Source: Aureispira anguillae (GTDB lineage Bacteria > Bacteroidota > Bacteroidia > Chitinophagales > Saprospiraceae). From it: a DNA stretch of 64,000 bases. Positions within the stretch are counted from its first letter, which is position 1. Each line of letters starts with the position of its first letter. Location of the stretch: NCBI RefSeq assembly GCF_026000115.1, contig NZ_AP026867.1, positions 5,444,001 to 5,508,000 of the forward strand. The letters are read 5' to 3'. A program made the position numbers and the translations under genes. This document shows, in pieces, positions 26,276 through 35,484 of this stretch. The notes beneath the pieces were generated by a model. That model ran no database searches and had not been told where the DNA came from. It saw nothing but the letters and a program-made list of their open reading frames with translations.

Positions 26276-27538
26276 CTAGTTAAAGTCATTCATTGAACGA
26301 CCTAAGAAAGTTAAAACATTACGGAAACCAATGTATGATTTTGTAGTATCTTGAAATTCGTAGTGACGAGTACCTGTTTGGATATAATACATAATATCTT
26401 TCCATGAACCACCACGTATTACTTTACGTTTCCAAGCAGTAGGATCTTCGTTTTCAACATCAAAGCGAATATCTGGTTGCAAATCATGCAAGAAGGCATA
26501 AGCGTTTTCATAATAAGCAGAAGAAGTCCACTCTGCTACATTTCCAGACATATTAAACAATCCATAATCATTTGGAAAATAAGCATCTGCACGTACTGTA
26601 TACAATCCACCATCCGCAGGATAATCACCACGTCCAGGCTTGAAGTTTGCTAACAAACATCCTTTTGCGTTACGTACATAATAACCTCCCCAAGGGAAAG
26701 GTGCCATATCGTGACCACCTCTAGCAGCATATTCCCACTCATGCTCTGTTGGCAAACGGAAATCTTCTGTATTTACATCTTCGAAATTATTCCAAAGATT
26801 GGTACGCCAATAAGAAAATGCATTTGCTTGCTTCCAAGCAATACCTACAACAGGGTAATCATCGAAAGCAGGATGCCAGAAATAATTACGAGTCATTGGC
26901 TCATTGTAAGAATATGAGAAGTCACGAATCCAAACCAAGGTATCTGGATAAATTCTAGTTGCATCTTTTTTGATATAGTCAGAACGATTGTGCTTTTCTT
27001 TTGAGTGTCTATTGTAGTCATCAGACCAAGAGAAATCTTGTGCTGCTGCTTTCCAATCGTACCACTGATAGTCAAATACTAGTTGGCGAATATCTAGGTT
27101 TCGAGAACTACCAAACTGCTCATCACCTTGATAAAACATTCCATCTAATTCTCCACCAGCTTCATAACTCAATTCTTGCTCCCAATCTACCCCTTGAATT
27201 CCACCAGGATATTCTTTAGTATGTCCAAGTTGAGTATGAGCAATAGAATCTCTAACCCACTCTACAAACTGACGATATTCATTATTGGTAATTTCAGTAT
27301 CGTCCATAAAGAACCCTTGTATAGAAATTTGTTTTGGGCGTTGAACCAAAGCGTGATTTACGTCTTGATCACTTGGTCCAATATGTAAAGTTCCCGAAGG
27401 AACATATTGCATACCATATGGTTGGATAGGTTTCCAGGTTGGTCTGTCTAAGATACCCGTCAACTGACCGCTATCTACCTTTGCACATGAAGCAAAGAGT
27501 AGGGTAATAAATAAAATAGCTAAATTTTGTTTTTTCAT
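26276..27538 (-). CDS. gldK: GldK/PorK ring lipoprotein (formylglycine-enzyme fold)
   Basis: 420 residues. Signal peptide with lipobox 'LLFASC' (Cys18), so it is anchored in the outer membrane. The body is a sulfatase-modifying-factor (FGE/SUMF1) type fold: 'MQYVPSGTLHIGPSD', 'GFFMDDTEITNNEYRQF', 'DDYPVVGIAWKQANAFSYWR', 'FRLPTEHEWEYAARGG', 'NDYGLFNMSGNVAEW', 'KVIRGGSWKD', end 'YIGFRNVLTF'. GldK pairs with GldN in the periplasmic ring. Normally gldK directly precedes gldL; here a terminator and 645 bp intervene. Confidence 0.96.
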   Translation of the reverse strand: MKKQNLAILFITLLFASCAKVDSGQLTGILDRPTWKPIQPYGMQYVPSGTLHIGPSDQDVNHALVQRPKQISIQGFFMDDTEITNNEYRQFVEWVRDSIAHTQLGHTKEYPGGIQGVDWEQELSYEAGGELDGMFYQGDEQFGSSRNLDIRQLVFDYQWYDWKAAAQDFSWSDDYNRHSKEKHNRSDYIKKDATRIYPDTLVWIRDFSYSYNEPMTRNYFWHPAFDDYPVVGIAWKQANAFSYWRTNLWNNFEDVNTEDFRLPTEHEWEYAARGGHDMAPFPWGGYYVRNAKGCLLANFKPGRGDYPADGGLYTVRADAYFPNDYGLFNMSGNVAEWTSSAYYENAYAFLHDLQPDIRFDVENEDPTAWKRKVIRGGSWKDIMYYIQTGTRHYEFQDTTKSYIGFRNVLTFLGRSMNDFN

Positions 27539-27769
27539 GTTCGCACCCGTGTTTAAAACCGTTTTCTTAAAAAAGCACTAACTATATTTTTTTGGAAAGG
27601 CGACCGTAAATATAGCTGTAAAAAAGTTAGTTATCAAATAAAAGGCTTGTTTCTTATCAGACAAGGCAATTTCTGATATTTATTGTAGAAACGTGTTTTG
27701 ATTACTAACGGAAATAATAGTCTTCTTATTATCTATATTCTTAAACTTTCAGTATTTTTTTTTGTGAAA

Positions 27770-28744
27770 TTATAAAAATCTAGGGTTATAGATAATTTTT
27801 GAAGGGATTTCTTTGCCAATTTTTTTGTTAAGATTGTAATTTAGGACTACTTCATGTGATCCACTATTGTAAGATTGTAAACTTCCAACAGACAAATCGT
27901 AAGAATAAGCCAACATTATATTTTTAGTAATTTGCATCCCTACAACAAAGATCAAAGCATCTGCTGTATGGCTATCATACCCTCTAAACGCCAATCCTCC
28001 AAAAATATTGTTGTTCCATTTTAAAATTACAGCAATTTCGGGTTGAAATTTCACAAAATCAGCTTTTAGTAAAAAAGAGGGGTGCAAATCAAACTTATCT
28101 GACAACTTGATATTGCCTGTAGCAGTAAAAAAATAAGCTCGACGGTAGGTCACAGATGCATCCGTAGCCAATTTTAAGGTAGGTTGTGTTAAATTAATGG
28201 CAGACAGTCCTAGTTCAAAAAACTTATGTTTATAATAAATAGCTGCATCTAGGCTAAATGAAATCCCCGATTCTTTTATGTTTGGCACATTGGGGTCATT
28301 GTGATTGACTCCTTGTTCGTAATTCCCATCGGGTGTCAATAATAGGCTCCCATCCAAATTCTTTTGCAAAAAGCGTCCTGCTGCTCCCAACGATAATTTT
28401 CCAGCCTTTCCTAAATCAATAATATAACTATAAGATCCTCGAATAGAAAGATCTTTATATGCTCCTATGGCATCGTATTCAAACCCTAGTCCAATTCCAC
28501 TGCTAAGGTATTCAATTGGTAAGTGTGCATTAAAATTAACACTTAGGGGACTTCCTTTAAAACCAACCCACTGTTTGCGAAAAACACCTGTCATACTCAA
28601 CGATTCATCCAGACCATTATAAGCATTGTTATAAGCGTATTTATTGAGCATATAAAGCGAATATTGTGCAGGTTGTTGTGCCCAACTCAATGTTATCCCG
28701 CCCAATAAAAAGCAGCTCAATAAGATGTATCTAAGTCTTTCCAT
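27770..28744 (-). CDS. PorP/SprF-family outer-membrane protein
   Basis: 324 residues: signal peptide to 'SWAQ' (residue 22), then 'QPAQYSLYMLNKYAYNNAYNGLDESLSMTGVFRKQWVGF' (broken here by family numbering only), the diagnostic N-terminus of PorP/SprF proteins. After it come alternating beta strands ('GKLSLGAAGRF', 'SYSYIIDLG', 'IMLAYSYDLSVG') and the end 'HEVVLNYNL'. In other Bacteroidota these are integral outer-membrane partners of type IX secretion, needed for delivery or anchoring of particular large adhesins. Its start is 19 bp after the stop of a pseudokinase gene, and it lies just upstream of gldK (231 bp), so it is placed with the secretion genes. Confidence 0.9.
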   Translation of the reverse strand: MERLRYILLSCFLLGGITLSWAQQPAQYSLYMLNKYAYNNAYNGLDESLSMTGVFRKQWVGFKGSPLSVNFNAHLPIEYLSSGIGLGFEYDAIGAYKDLSIRGSYSYIIDLGKAGKLSLGAAGRFLQKNLDGSLLLTPDGNYEQGVNHNDPNVPNIKESGISFSLDAAIYYKHKFFELGLSAINLTQPTLKLATDASVTYRRAYFFTATGNIKLSDKFDLHPSFLLKADFVKFQPEIAVILKWNNNIFGGLAFRGYDSHTADALIFVVGMQITKNIMLAYSYDLSVGSLQSYNSGSHEVVLNYNLNKKIGKEIPSKIIYNPRFL

Positions 28745-28763
28745 AGTAGTCTATTCTAATCAT

Positions 28764-29747
28764 TTAGCCTATTAAATATCCCAAGCAGGCAGCCAACAAA
28801 AAAAGCAATACCACCTGCCACCAAACAATGGGCTTATTGGGTTTGCGTAAAACACGTCTAGGGGGCTCTGTTTTTTCGGGTTCTGTCTTATTCTTTTCAG
28901 TAGCAGGAACAAGGCTTGGTTGCCAATTTTTTATGACCGCAATAATTTCTCCACAATTGTTCCAACGCACTTCTTTTTTTCTTTTCAGACATTTTTCGAC
29001 AATTCTCTGATAAGGTTGAGGGATTTGATCCATCAAACCCAATTCCCAATCCTTAGTTCCAATTATCCGTTCTTGAATTTTTGCATTAGGCAAACTAGCA
29101 CTTTTCTCCCCAAAAGGCAACCTTCCTGTCCACAATTTGTACAACAAAACACCATAAGCCCAAATATCTGAACGAAGATCTAAAGGCGCTTCATCCTCTA
29201 ATTGTTCTGGCGCTAAGTATTCATAGTCCACAAAAAAAGCCAATGGAATTTTTGTTGGACTCCCATAATTGATAAACTTAGGCACATAATTACCAAAGTT
29301 TTCTTCTAATAAGATGTGTTGTGCGGATAAGTTTTGCCAAACTACCCCCTGAGCATGTAAGTAATATAAGCCATCTAGTACCTGATCGGCAATTAATTTT
29401 TTATCCTCGTCTGACAACGCCCAGTGCTGATTCAAACTCCCCATTTTAACCAAAGGCATGACAGCAATATTCGTAACCATCCCCTCAACAAAGCGATAAC
29501 TCGTCTCATAGGGTAGCAAATTAACATGCTGCAATTCTTTAGCCTTCTGATAACGTTCCTCAAACAGCCCTTTATCAAAATTAGGGTGTACTTCACTACA
29601 CTTGATGGCCCATTCTTGATTGCGCTCCTTTTCAATACCTTTATAAACGCTCCCGAATTTTTTTTGGTCAAGTGATTCGGTTTGATCTATTTCATATTTT
29701 TCAAAAAATTCCCTTAGGGTATTTATTGACGCTTGTTCCTTCATCAA
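28764..29747 (-). CDS. Tail-anchored pseudokinase
   Basis: 327 residues. Protein-kinase fold with 'EWAIK' (Lys49), 'FEERYQKAKEL' (helix C), 'YLAPEQ' (APE-like, 179-181) and 'DLRSDIWAYGVLLYKLWTGRLPF'. The catalytic residues are gone. The HRDLKPxN loop reads V-W-Q-N-L-S-A-Q-H (136-144), so the catalytic Asp is Asn139. DFG reads N-Y-G (160-162), and the glycine-rich loop is degenerate. The final helix ('WWQVVLLFLLAACLGYLIG') ends exactly at the C-terminus, so the kinase-like domain faces the cytoplasm on a tail anchor. It lies between a PhoX-like gene (2-nt gap upstream) and porP (19-nt gap downstream), so the three are likely cotranscribed. Probably a regulatory scaffold rather than an enzyme. 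Confidence 0.88.
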   Translation of the reverse strand: MMKEQASINTLREFFEKYEIDQTESLDQKKFGSVYKGIEKERNQEWAIKCSEVHPNFDKGLFEERYQKAKELQHVNLLPYETSYRFVEGMVTNIAVMPLVKMGSLNQHWALSDEDKKLIADQVLDGLYYLHAQGVVWQNLSAQHILLEENFGNYVPKFINYGSPTKIPLAFFVDYEYLAPEQLEDEAPLDLRSDIWAYGVLLYKLWTGRLPFGEKSASLPNAKIQERIIGTKDWELGLMDQIPQPYQRIVEKCLKRKKEVRWNNCGEIIAVIKNWQPSLVPATEKNKTEPEKTEPPRRVLRKPNKPIVWWQVVLLFLLAACLGYLIG

Positions 29748-29749
29748 TC

Positions 29750-31123
29750 TTATTTATGTAATTTAGCCCAGTCCCCTGTAATCGCTAATGTTAGTCCTGG
29801 CACTTGAATATTAACAAATAACGTTTGCCCAGAAGGCGAAAAGCAGACTCCTGCAAACTCAGATTTATACCCTATATTTTCTGCAATTTGGTAAAACTTA
29901 CCCGTTGTTGTAATTCCAAAAATTCTAGGTTTAATGCCATCTTCACAAAAAACGACATCGCCCCAAGGCGCTACCGTCAAATTATCACAATATCTCAAGA
30001 CAGAGGTATCGTTAGGTTCTGCGTATAACTCTACTCTAGGATAATACTTTTTATTGTTTTCTTTTGAACTCCCTTCATACGGACTAGGAATGTATTTAAA
30101 AATCTGTCCTGTTTTGGTCTTCCCTCCATTTGTACAAGCAAAATAAAGTTCTTGATTGCCAAACCAAATTCCCTCCCCTCTTGCAAAAAGCGCACAGCCT
30201 TTAGCATGTCCTCTAATCCTTAAATCATCTTTTTCTGTATCTACATCTTCTAAATCAACCCACTTCACAGCATATTTTGTCCCCTGCTTCAATGTAGTTT
30301 CCGTCCAATTTCGGGTATCCATTCCTTCTTTCCAAACAAATGCCAAAGCTTGGAGTTTACCTCTTTTGTGCAATTGGCCTTTTACTTTAGGAATAAATCG
30401 ATAAAATAAGCCATCGTGTCTATCTTCGGTTAAATAAACAATTCCCGTTCTTGGATCAACGGCTACTGCTTCATGGTTAAACCTCCCCATTGCTCGCAAA
30501 GGCACTGGATATTTAAGCTTTATATCCTCTGTGGCGGGCACTTCAAATACATAACCATGGTTTTTAGCATGTGTATCATCCTTGGTATGTACATATTCTT
30601 CACAAGTCAACCAAGAGCCCCAAGGCGTAACTCCTCCTGCACAATTTCGAGCAGTTCCCGCCAAACTCATAAAAACCTTTTCTACCTGCTGTGTTTTTTC
30701 GTTATAAATACTAGTAGTCGTTCCCCCTAAATGCGGATACTTACCATAGCCCATATCAAAGACTCGCTTTTGATTGACTTTATGCAAATGTTGGTTGCTA
30801 TAGCCAAAAGGCGAATCTACCAAATACCCTGGCGAATTTTCATGATTTCTAATCAAAATTACTCGACCATTTTTTCCTTCAAAGGTTCCCATTCCATCAC
30901 CTCTCCCTGGCAATAAAAGACCATCGTGCATGGTGGCTCCTTTTTTTGCTATAATCTTAAAAGAAAACCCTTTGGGTAATTTAAGAATTCCTTGCTCCTC
31001 CAACTGCCCATAGCCATCAATCAACAAATCATGTTTTAATTCATGCGCAAATGTTTGCAAGCCCGAAAAGCCCAAACTTACAGCCCCCATCATTTTTAAA
31101 AAATGTCTACGTGTCGATTTCAT
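29750..31123 (-). CDS. PhoX-like (DUF839) secreted protein
   Basis: 457 residues. The N-terminus has a twin-arginine type signal 'STRRHFLKMMGAVSLG', as PhoX proteins do. The body matches the DUF839/PhoX beta-propeller: 'LLPGRGDGMG', 'GRVILIRNHENSPG', 'GGTTTSIYNEKTQQVEKVFMSLAGTARNCAGG', 'PWGSWLTCEEYV', 'GRFNHEAVAVDPRTGIVYLTEDR', 'DNLTVAPWGDVVFCEDG'. Characterised PhoX enzymes are calcium- and iron-dependent alkaline phosphatases. Similarity here supports the fold, while the enzymatic activity is assumed. It is the first gene of a likely three-gene unit with the pseudokinase and porP. Confidence 0.85.
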   Translation of the reverse strand: MKSTRRHFLKMMGAVSLGFSGLQTFAHELKHDLLIDGYGQLEEQGILKLPKGFSFKIIAKKGATMHDGLLLPGRGDGMGTFEGKNGRVILIRNHENSPGYLVDSPFGYSNQHLHKVNQKRVFDMGYGKYPHLGGTTTSIYNEKTQQVEKVFMSLAGTARNCAGGVTPWGSWLTCEEYVHTKDDTHAKNHGYVFEVPATEDIKLKYPVPLRAMGRFNHEAVAVDPRTGIVYLTEDRHDGLFYRFIPKVKGQLHKRGKLQALAFVWKEGMDTRNWTETTLKQGTKYAVKWVDLEDVDTEKDDLRIRGHAKGCALFARGEGIWFGNQELYFACTNGGKTKTGQIFKYIPSPYEGSSKENNKKYYPRVELYAEPNDTSVLRYCDNLTVAPWGDVVFCEDGIKPRIFGITTTGKFYQIAENIGYKSEFAGVCFSPSGQTLFVNIQVPGLTLAITGDWAKLHK

Positions 31124-31165
31124 TTATTTTGTTTTTCGCTTAGTTTTTATAATACTCTGTTGATT

Positions 31166-31618
31166 TTAAATTCTATATGCTTTTTTAGCACTTTCTATTT
31201 GTTCCTCTTCTGTTGTCTCCTTGTATAAGATATATTTAGGCGCAACAATAGGTTTTACTTCTTCTACAGTAATTGCTGTGATTGTTGCAAAAGGAAACAT
31301 TCCTCCTGTCATCTCAAGCAATATTTTTTCCATTGTTGGAAATTCAGCATCCATTTTTTTAACAATCCTTGCTTTTCCTTTGACCTGAAATCCTTTTTGT
31401 ACCAAAATATCAATAAAGCTCACACAAACATGGTTGTTTTGCTTGATGTTTCAAACGGTTTGGGGCGAAGCGATATTTGCCACAATGATTTGATTTGTTC
31501 CATAATAATTGAAAATTTCTTTTGGTGAAACATTCGGGATGCTTTCTACCGATGTAGTAGCAAGCCAGCACAACACACTTTTATCGATGGACGCTTTATG
31601 TTCGGTTGTTAGTTCCAT
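31166..31618 (-). pseudogene. Pyridoxamine-phosphate-oxidase-like flavin protein gene with in-frame TGA
   Basis: Read from the ATG at 31618, a 150-codon frame runs to the stop at 31166 with a single in-frame TGA at 31451-31453. Before it: 'MELTTEHKASIDKSVLCWLA', 'SIPNVSPKEIFNYYG', 'QIIVANIASPQTV'. After it, in the same frame: 'NIKQNNHVCVSFIDILVQKG', 'FQVKGKARIV'. The two halves form one continuous protein of the pyridoxamine 5'-phosphate oxidase-like family. In that family an arginine commonly follows 'SPxTV', so a single CGA to TGA change explains the break. An internal GTG at 31423 could give an 85-residue product, but that lacks half the fold. The start overlaps the end of the upstream gene by 23 bp. 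Either a recent nonsense mutation or a sequencing error. Confidence 0.8.
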
Positions 31619-32879
31619 ATTTTTCGATCTTCTTTTTCTTAAAAAAAAACTTCCTTATTACAAAAAGGAGAATGGCTAATACCATTAAAGATAACAATTG
31701 AAATTTCCACCTCCAATTACCAACTTGTTTTTCTGCTTCGCTCAAGTCAATTACATTTGCCCAAACAATAAAAACATCGGCAATCGGTTCCAATCCAAAA
31801 ACATATTTTTTTTGCTGTTTATGCGTATAAGCAACCCCAAAACATTCAATGCTATTGCGCAATACTATGGCTGTTTCTATGTCCTTATAGCGTGCCATTG
31901 TTCGTTGACCTACTAAAGAAGCAGCTCCTCCAATATCCAGTATCACGGGACCTGAATCGACATCTTCAAGCCCTGTTGTATCCATTCTATATTCTCTAAT
32001 GCCCACGAGCCCAAATCGATTATCTAGAAACTGTTTTTTATACTTTTTAAATTGTTCCTGTGCAAACTTAGCATCTATTTCCAACAAAAAATTCAGCATT
32101 AAGCTTTGAGAACAGCCCCTTGCGCCTTCTCTAACTGCTGCGTTTTCGTATTCTACTTCATGAGGGATTAATTGGGTGGCAGGATCTAACTTTTCCTTTA
32201 CCTGTTGTATCCATTTTTTTATGAATAAATCATATTTAGGCTCTAAATTTCGATTATACAAAGCCAAGGAAGCCACCGCTACCATATTATCTGCTGGCCA
32301 AGCTAAATCTACATAAGATGCCAAATAAACTTTTGAAGTTGTTTGATAAGCGGTATAAATAGCAGCGCACTGCTGTTCAAATTGAATGCGATCTACGGAT
32401 TCCCAATTTTCAGAATTCTGAAGCGCTAATTTTTGACCCAACAAGTAATTTTTCCAGCCCAAATAAAAAATTCCTCTTTGGGGTTGAATAGTATGGGGAA
32501 ACAATTCTTGTGCATAACTGCGCTCCAATTCCTCCAATGCCCAGTCTATTTCCTGCAATCCTTCTAATCGGATAGGATGTCCTGTTGGCAGGTTGGCAAT
32601 AAAATCGCACCAAGCCAAACCATACAAAGCATTAATAAAAATAAACCCTTCGGGATATTGATTTTGCGCCTTCTCTCCCCCATCTTTGTGCAGGTAATTT
32701 TTAAGATAATTGAGCTGATGTCGTACGTCTTCATTAATAGTTGCCGTTTCATTTTTGACATACGTTGGCGTATAATACAATCGAACATTGAGATAAGCAA
32801 TCATTCCGATTAGCACAACAAATATAACATAAGAAATTAGTTTACAAAGGGATAATAATGGTTTTAGGAGTTGCGTCAT
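31596..32879 (-). CDS. Membrane-anchored periplasmic protein, unknown
   Basis: 427 residues. Hydrophobic helix near the N-terminus (about 13-32) and another near the C-terminus ('LLSLMVLAILLFVIRKFFF', about 393-411), followed by a Lys-rich tail. The part between is helical with aromatic motifs such as 'YVDLAWPADNMVAVASLALYNR' and 'GARGCSQSLMLNFLLEID', suggesting an alpha/alpha toroid like those of glycan-acting proteins; that is a guess from pattern only. Its start overlaps the stop of the DUF3089 gene (ATGA), so the two are cotranslated and probably work together. Confidence 0.7.
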   Translation of the reverse strand: MTQLLKPLLSLCKLISYVIFVVLIGMIAYLNVRLYYTPTYVKNETATINEDVRHQLNYLKNYLHKDGGEKAQNQYPEGFIFINALYGLAWCDFIANLPTGHPIRLEGLQEIDWALEELERSYAQELFPHTIQPQRGIFYLGWKNYLLGQKLALQNSENWESVDRIQFEQQCAAIYTAYQTTSKVYLASYVDLAWPADNMVAVASLALYNRNLEPKYDLFIKKWIQQVKEKLDPATQLIPHEVEYENAAVREGARGCSQSLMLNFLLEIDAKFAQEQFKKYKKQFLDNRFGLVGIREYRMDTTGLEDVDSGPVILDIGGAASLVGQRTMARYKDIETAIVLRNSIECFGVAYTHKQQKKYVFGLEPIADVFIVWANVIDLSEAEKQVGNWRWKFQLLSLMVLAILLFVIRKFFFKKKKIEKYGTNNRT

Positions 32880-33925
32880 TGGTTCAATTGGGTTGAGTCT
32901 ATTCTATTATAATAGCTAGCTATTCTAGTTTTAATATTTTGCTTTATATTCTGATAAAAGAAACTATAATCGTAGAGGTGATAATTTCCTTTTCCCATTG
33001 GCATTTGCAACGCTACTTGATTGGCGGGTTCGTTTATCCTTAGGGCACCATCTCTGATTGCAGCATCGCAATAATATAAGATGATTTCATCCTTTTTGGT
33101 ATGCTTGTTATATTGCAAAGCGCCCAAATTTTGGTTTTTGGAAACATACGAGGTATCGGTTTTCCAAGACAAAGGATTTACGCATATAATTTTTTTGCCT
33201 GCACTGACCTTTTCAACCAAACTTAGTTTTGGGGCTTGCCCCTCTGTATTCCAAGAAACAATACATCCCGTTTGAGTAGCCGTAGAACAAATCTCAATAA
33301 CATTAGAATTAAGAACATAATCTTCGGGAATGGGCCAACCTATCACATAGCCAATTACCAATTGGGTTCGAATAGCCGAATCTTGTAAAATTTCTGCCAA
33401 CAATTTTTGACTGTGATAAGCGCCTTGGCTATGCGCTGCAAAAATAAAAGGACGACCTTGGTTGTGGTGTTCCCAATAATAATAAAAAGCATTTCTCACA
33501 TCCTCATAAGCAAGTTCCAAGGCTTTTTTTCCATTGTCTTTTTTATCGACAAAAGAATAAAATATAGCTTGCCTATACTTAGGTATAAACATTCTACCCG
33601 CATCATAAAAGACACTTGCCTGATAATTAATGGGTAAAACCTTGGTTCTCCAATTAACATGCGCATCGTCAAGGTCTTGATTCCAACCTTTGCCTACAAT
33701 ATAAGTTGTTGGATGTAGATAAAAAACATCAACCTTTTTGTCAGCATCTCGCCTAGCCCATTGGTGCCAACTTTTATTTTTTTGATAGTCAGGAGGAGCA
33801 GGAATTTTATGTTCATTAAATTTCTTGGCTGGTTTGATAAATACCAACAAAGATAGACGACTACAAGAAGTTAAACACCAGCAACTCCCCACGAACAACA
33901 GTAGTTTTAAGATGAATTGTGTCAT
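32876..33925 (-). CDS. DUF3089-type alpha/beta hydrolase lipoprotein
   Basis: 349 residues. Signal peptide with 'CLTSCSR', a plausible lipobox (Cys21). Family segments: 'KVDVFYLHPTTYI', 'YQASVFYDAGRMFIPKYRQ', 'ALELAYEDVRNAFYYYWEHHNQGRPFIFAAHSQGA'. The nucleophile motif is the 'AHSQGA' elbow (G-x-S-x-G variant), followed by 'VIGYVIGWPIP'. Conserved among DUF3089 proteins of unknown substrate. It overlaps the next gene by 4 bp (ATGA), forming a small operon with the 427-residue membrane protein and, formerly, the interrupted flavin protein. Confidence 0.82.
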   Translation of the reverse strand: MTQFILKLLLFVGSCWCLTSCSRLSLLVFIKPAKKFNEHKIPAPPDYQKNKSWHQWARRDADKKVDVFYLHPTTYIVGKGWNQDLDDAHVNWRTKVLPINYQASVFYDAGRMFIPKYRQAIFYSFVDKKDNGKKALELAYEDVRNAFYYYWEHHNQGRPFIFAAHSQGAYHSQKLLAEILQDSAIRTQLVIGYVIGWPIPEDYVLNSNVIEICSTATQTGCIVSWNTEGQAPKLSLVEKVSAGKKIICVNPLSWKTDTSYVSKNQNLGALQYNKHTKKDEIILYYCDAAIRDGALRINEPANQVALQMPMGKGNYHLYDYSFFYQNIKQNIKTRIASYYNRIDSTQLNQ

Positions 33926-34070
33926 AGCTTTTCTTTCAATTAAGTACTAGAATACTTTTCTCTCATTTCAATTCTTCTTATAATAAGAAACGAAAATGTT
34001 AAATTCTTTAAAACTGTCAAAAAGAGTACTCAATAACCTACTCCTTAGATTTATAATTTTTGTTTATTCC

Positions 34071-34255
34071 ATTACTCCGCTAGAAACCCGAACCCAGCTT
34101 GCTGGCTCACGAGTGATAACGAACTATAAGTGAAACGCTCACGACCGCAGGGAGCTAACTGCATGGCTTGGTACAATGTACCAAAGCTAAGCCCACTAAC
34201 AGAGCCGCACGATCATAAGCAAAGCGCACTAACTAAGCAGCGGAGTATTATTATT
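34071..34255. repeat. Dispersed structured repeat, copy 2
   Basis: About 185 bp with the same ends as copy 1: ATTACTCCG at 34071 and CGGAGTATTATTAT at 34241. Inner dyads: CCAGC/GCTGG (34094-34105), GTGA/TCAC (34131-34142), and a strong stem GGTAC/GTACC flanked by GCTT/AAGC (34166-34187). It shares AGCAAAGCGCA(C/T)TAACTAA near the right end with copy 1. Intergenic, in the 480-bp gap between divergent genes. Confidence 0.78.
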
Positions 34256-34311
34256 TGTAACCTTTATTTTAAATAAAAAAACATCTAATCTTATCCAATA
34301 CTTTCAGGTGA

Positions 34312-34337
34312 TTAAATATTTTTGTTGAAATATTTAA
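34312..34337. promoter_or_regulatory. Dyad upstream of the 34408 gene, possible operator
   Basis: TTAAATATTT (34312-34321) and its exact reverse complement AAATATTTAA (34328-34337) flank a 6-nt centre, about 70 bp before the start codon. A T-rich run ending 'tttgtatct' just downstream could be a Bacteroidota -7 element. AT-rich dyads arise easily by chance. Confidence 0.35.
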
Positions 34338-34407
34338 TATTTTTTTTGTATCTTCCCGCTTAAAAATTAATTCAATTTACATTACTTTTCCTCTAATTTC
34401 TATTATT

Positions 34408-35484
34408 ATGTCCTTCTATCAAAAGATCAATCAATTGATTAACCAATGCACAGAATACCAAAATCACGTTGATCTTCATGAGTTGTGGTTTGTAGAACCT
34501 TATCAGTCTACCTACTTAGCCATCAATAAAGTGCTAAAAATTTATACGGATAAAAAATTAGATATTGAAGCACTAGCAGCAGGAGAACAAAGTGCTCCAG
34601 GGATGCCCAATCTAACGCCAGCACGAGCAGAATACTATCAACTAAAGGAAAAGGTTCCTGCTTTTTTGGCAAGTGGTACAAAGTATTATTATTATTTACA
34701 AACCTACAAGATTGCCTGCATGCACCTCATTAAAACCTTTAGTTATTCCAACTTTAAAGGGGATTGGGAAAAAATACGAACATTGGGCGATTGGATGCAT
34801 GCTATACGTGGACAACAAGAGCAACACAACGCTGCATCTTCTATCCAAAAAAGCATAAAGGACATTAAAGAGCTTGGGGATTTTGAAGCACTTGATGAGC
34901 AAGGTTTACAGCAATTAGAAGAAGAAGTGCGCAATATTCAAGCCTTATTAGCCAAAGAGCCAAACTTGCAAAGTGAATTGGACATAGATGATCTTCAATT
35001 GTTCAAAGAGGCAGCAGAATACATCAAAACCAACGAAGAATTGTTACAAGGGCTTCCAGAACTAGAGGAGGAATTTTTATTTGATGAACCTCCTGTTTTA
35101 GAAGTGATTGCTTATCGTTGTAGACAATTAACCGTTTTAGTCGATGATTTTCCTGAAAATTATAGTTATGAAACCGAAGTTGTTGATTTAGCCGCTTTCA
35201 AAAAAGAACTAAAAGATAGTTTTGATCTCAACATCAATGTTTGTGAGGATATTTACCTATCCATGCTTCAATCATTGGGCTCTTATCAAAATCCAAGGAT
35301 TAAGACCTTTTGTCAAATGCTCCATCAGGCATTAATTCCTTTTGCAGATGAAGATTTTTTGTTAAAAAAGTACGGCGATGCTATTTTTGCCAATTACTTA
35401 GAAATAGATCAAGGCATTCCTGATACCATTGACCTAGAAATGCACTTGATGATAGCCGTTGGTGATATTCAAGATTCAATTTAA
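34408..35484 (+). CDS. Unknown cytoplasmic protein
   Basis: 358 residues, no signal peptide or membrane helix, acidic. A helical N-terminal half contains a Tyr run ('SGTKYYYYLQTYKIACMHLI') and a 'DWEKIRTLGDWMHAIRGQQEQ' helix; then Glu/Leu-rich coiled-coil-like stretches (about 150-230) and a helical C-terminal part. I recognise no family or catalytic motif. Its stop abuts the stop of the convergent porin gene with no space and no visible terminator. Confidence 0.75.
   Translation: MSFYQKINQLINQCTEYQNHVDLHELWFVEPYQSTYLAINKVLKIYTDKKLDIEALAAGEQSAPGMPNLTPARAEYYQLKEKVPAFLASGTKYYYYLQTYKIACMHLIKTFSYSNFKGDWEKIRTLGDWMHAIRGQQEQHNAASSIQKSIKDIKELGDFEALDEQGLQQLEEEVRNIQALLAKEPNLQSELDIDDLQLFKEAAEYIKTNEELLQGLPELEEEFLFDEPPVLEVIAYRCRQLTVLVDDFPENYSYETEVVDLAAFKKELKDSFDLNINVCEDIYLSMLQSLGSYQNPRIKTFCQMLHQALIPFADEDFLLKKYGDAIFANYLEIDQGIPDTIDLEMHLMIAVGDIQDSI

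Noticed and set aside
31166-31423. Independent 85-residue gene
   Set aside because: It is the second half of a flavin-binding protein whose first half continues in the same frame to 31618 across one TGA.
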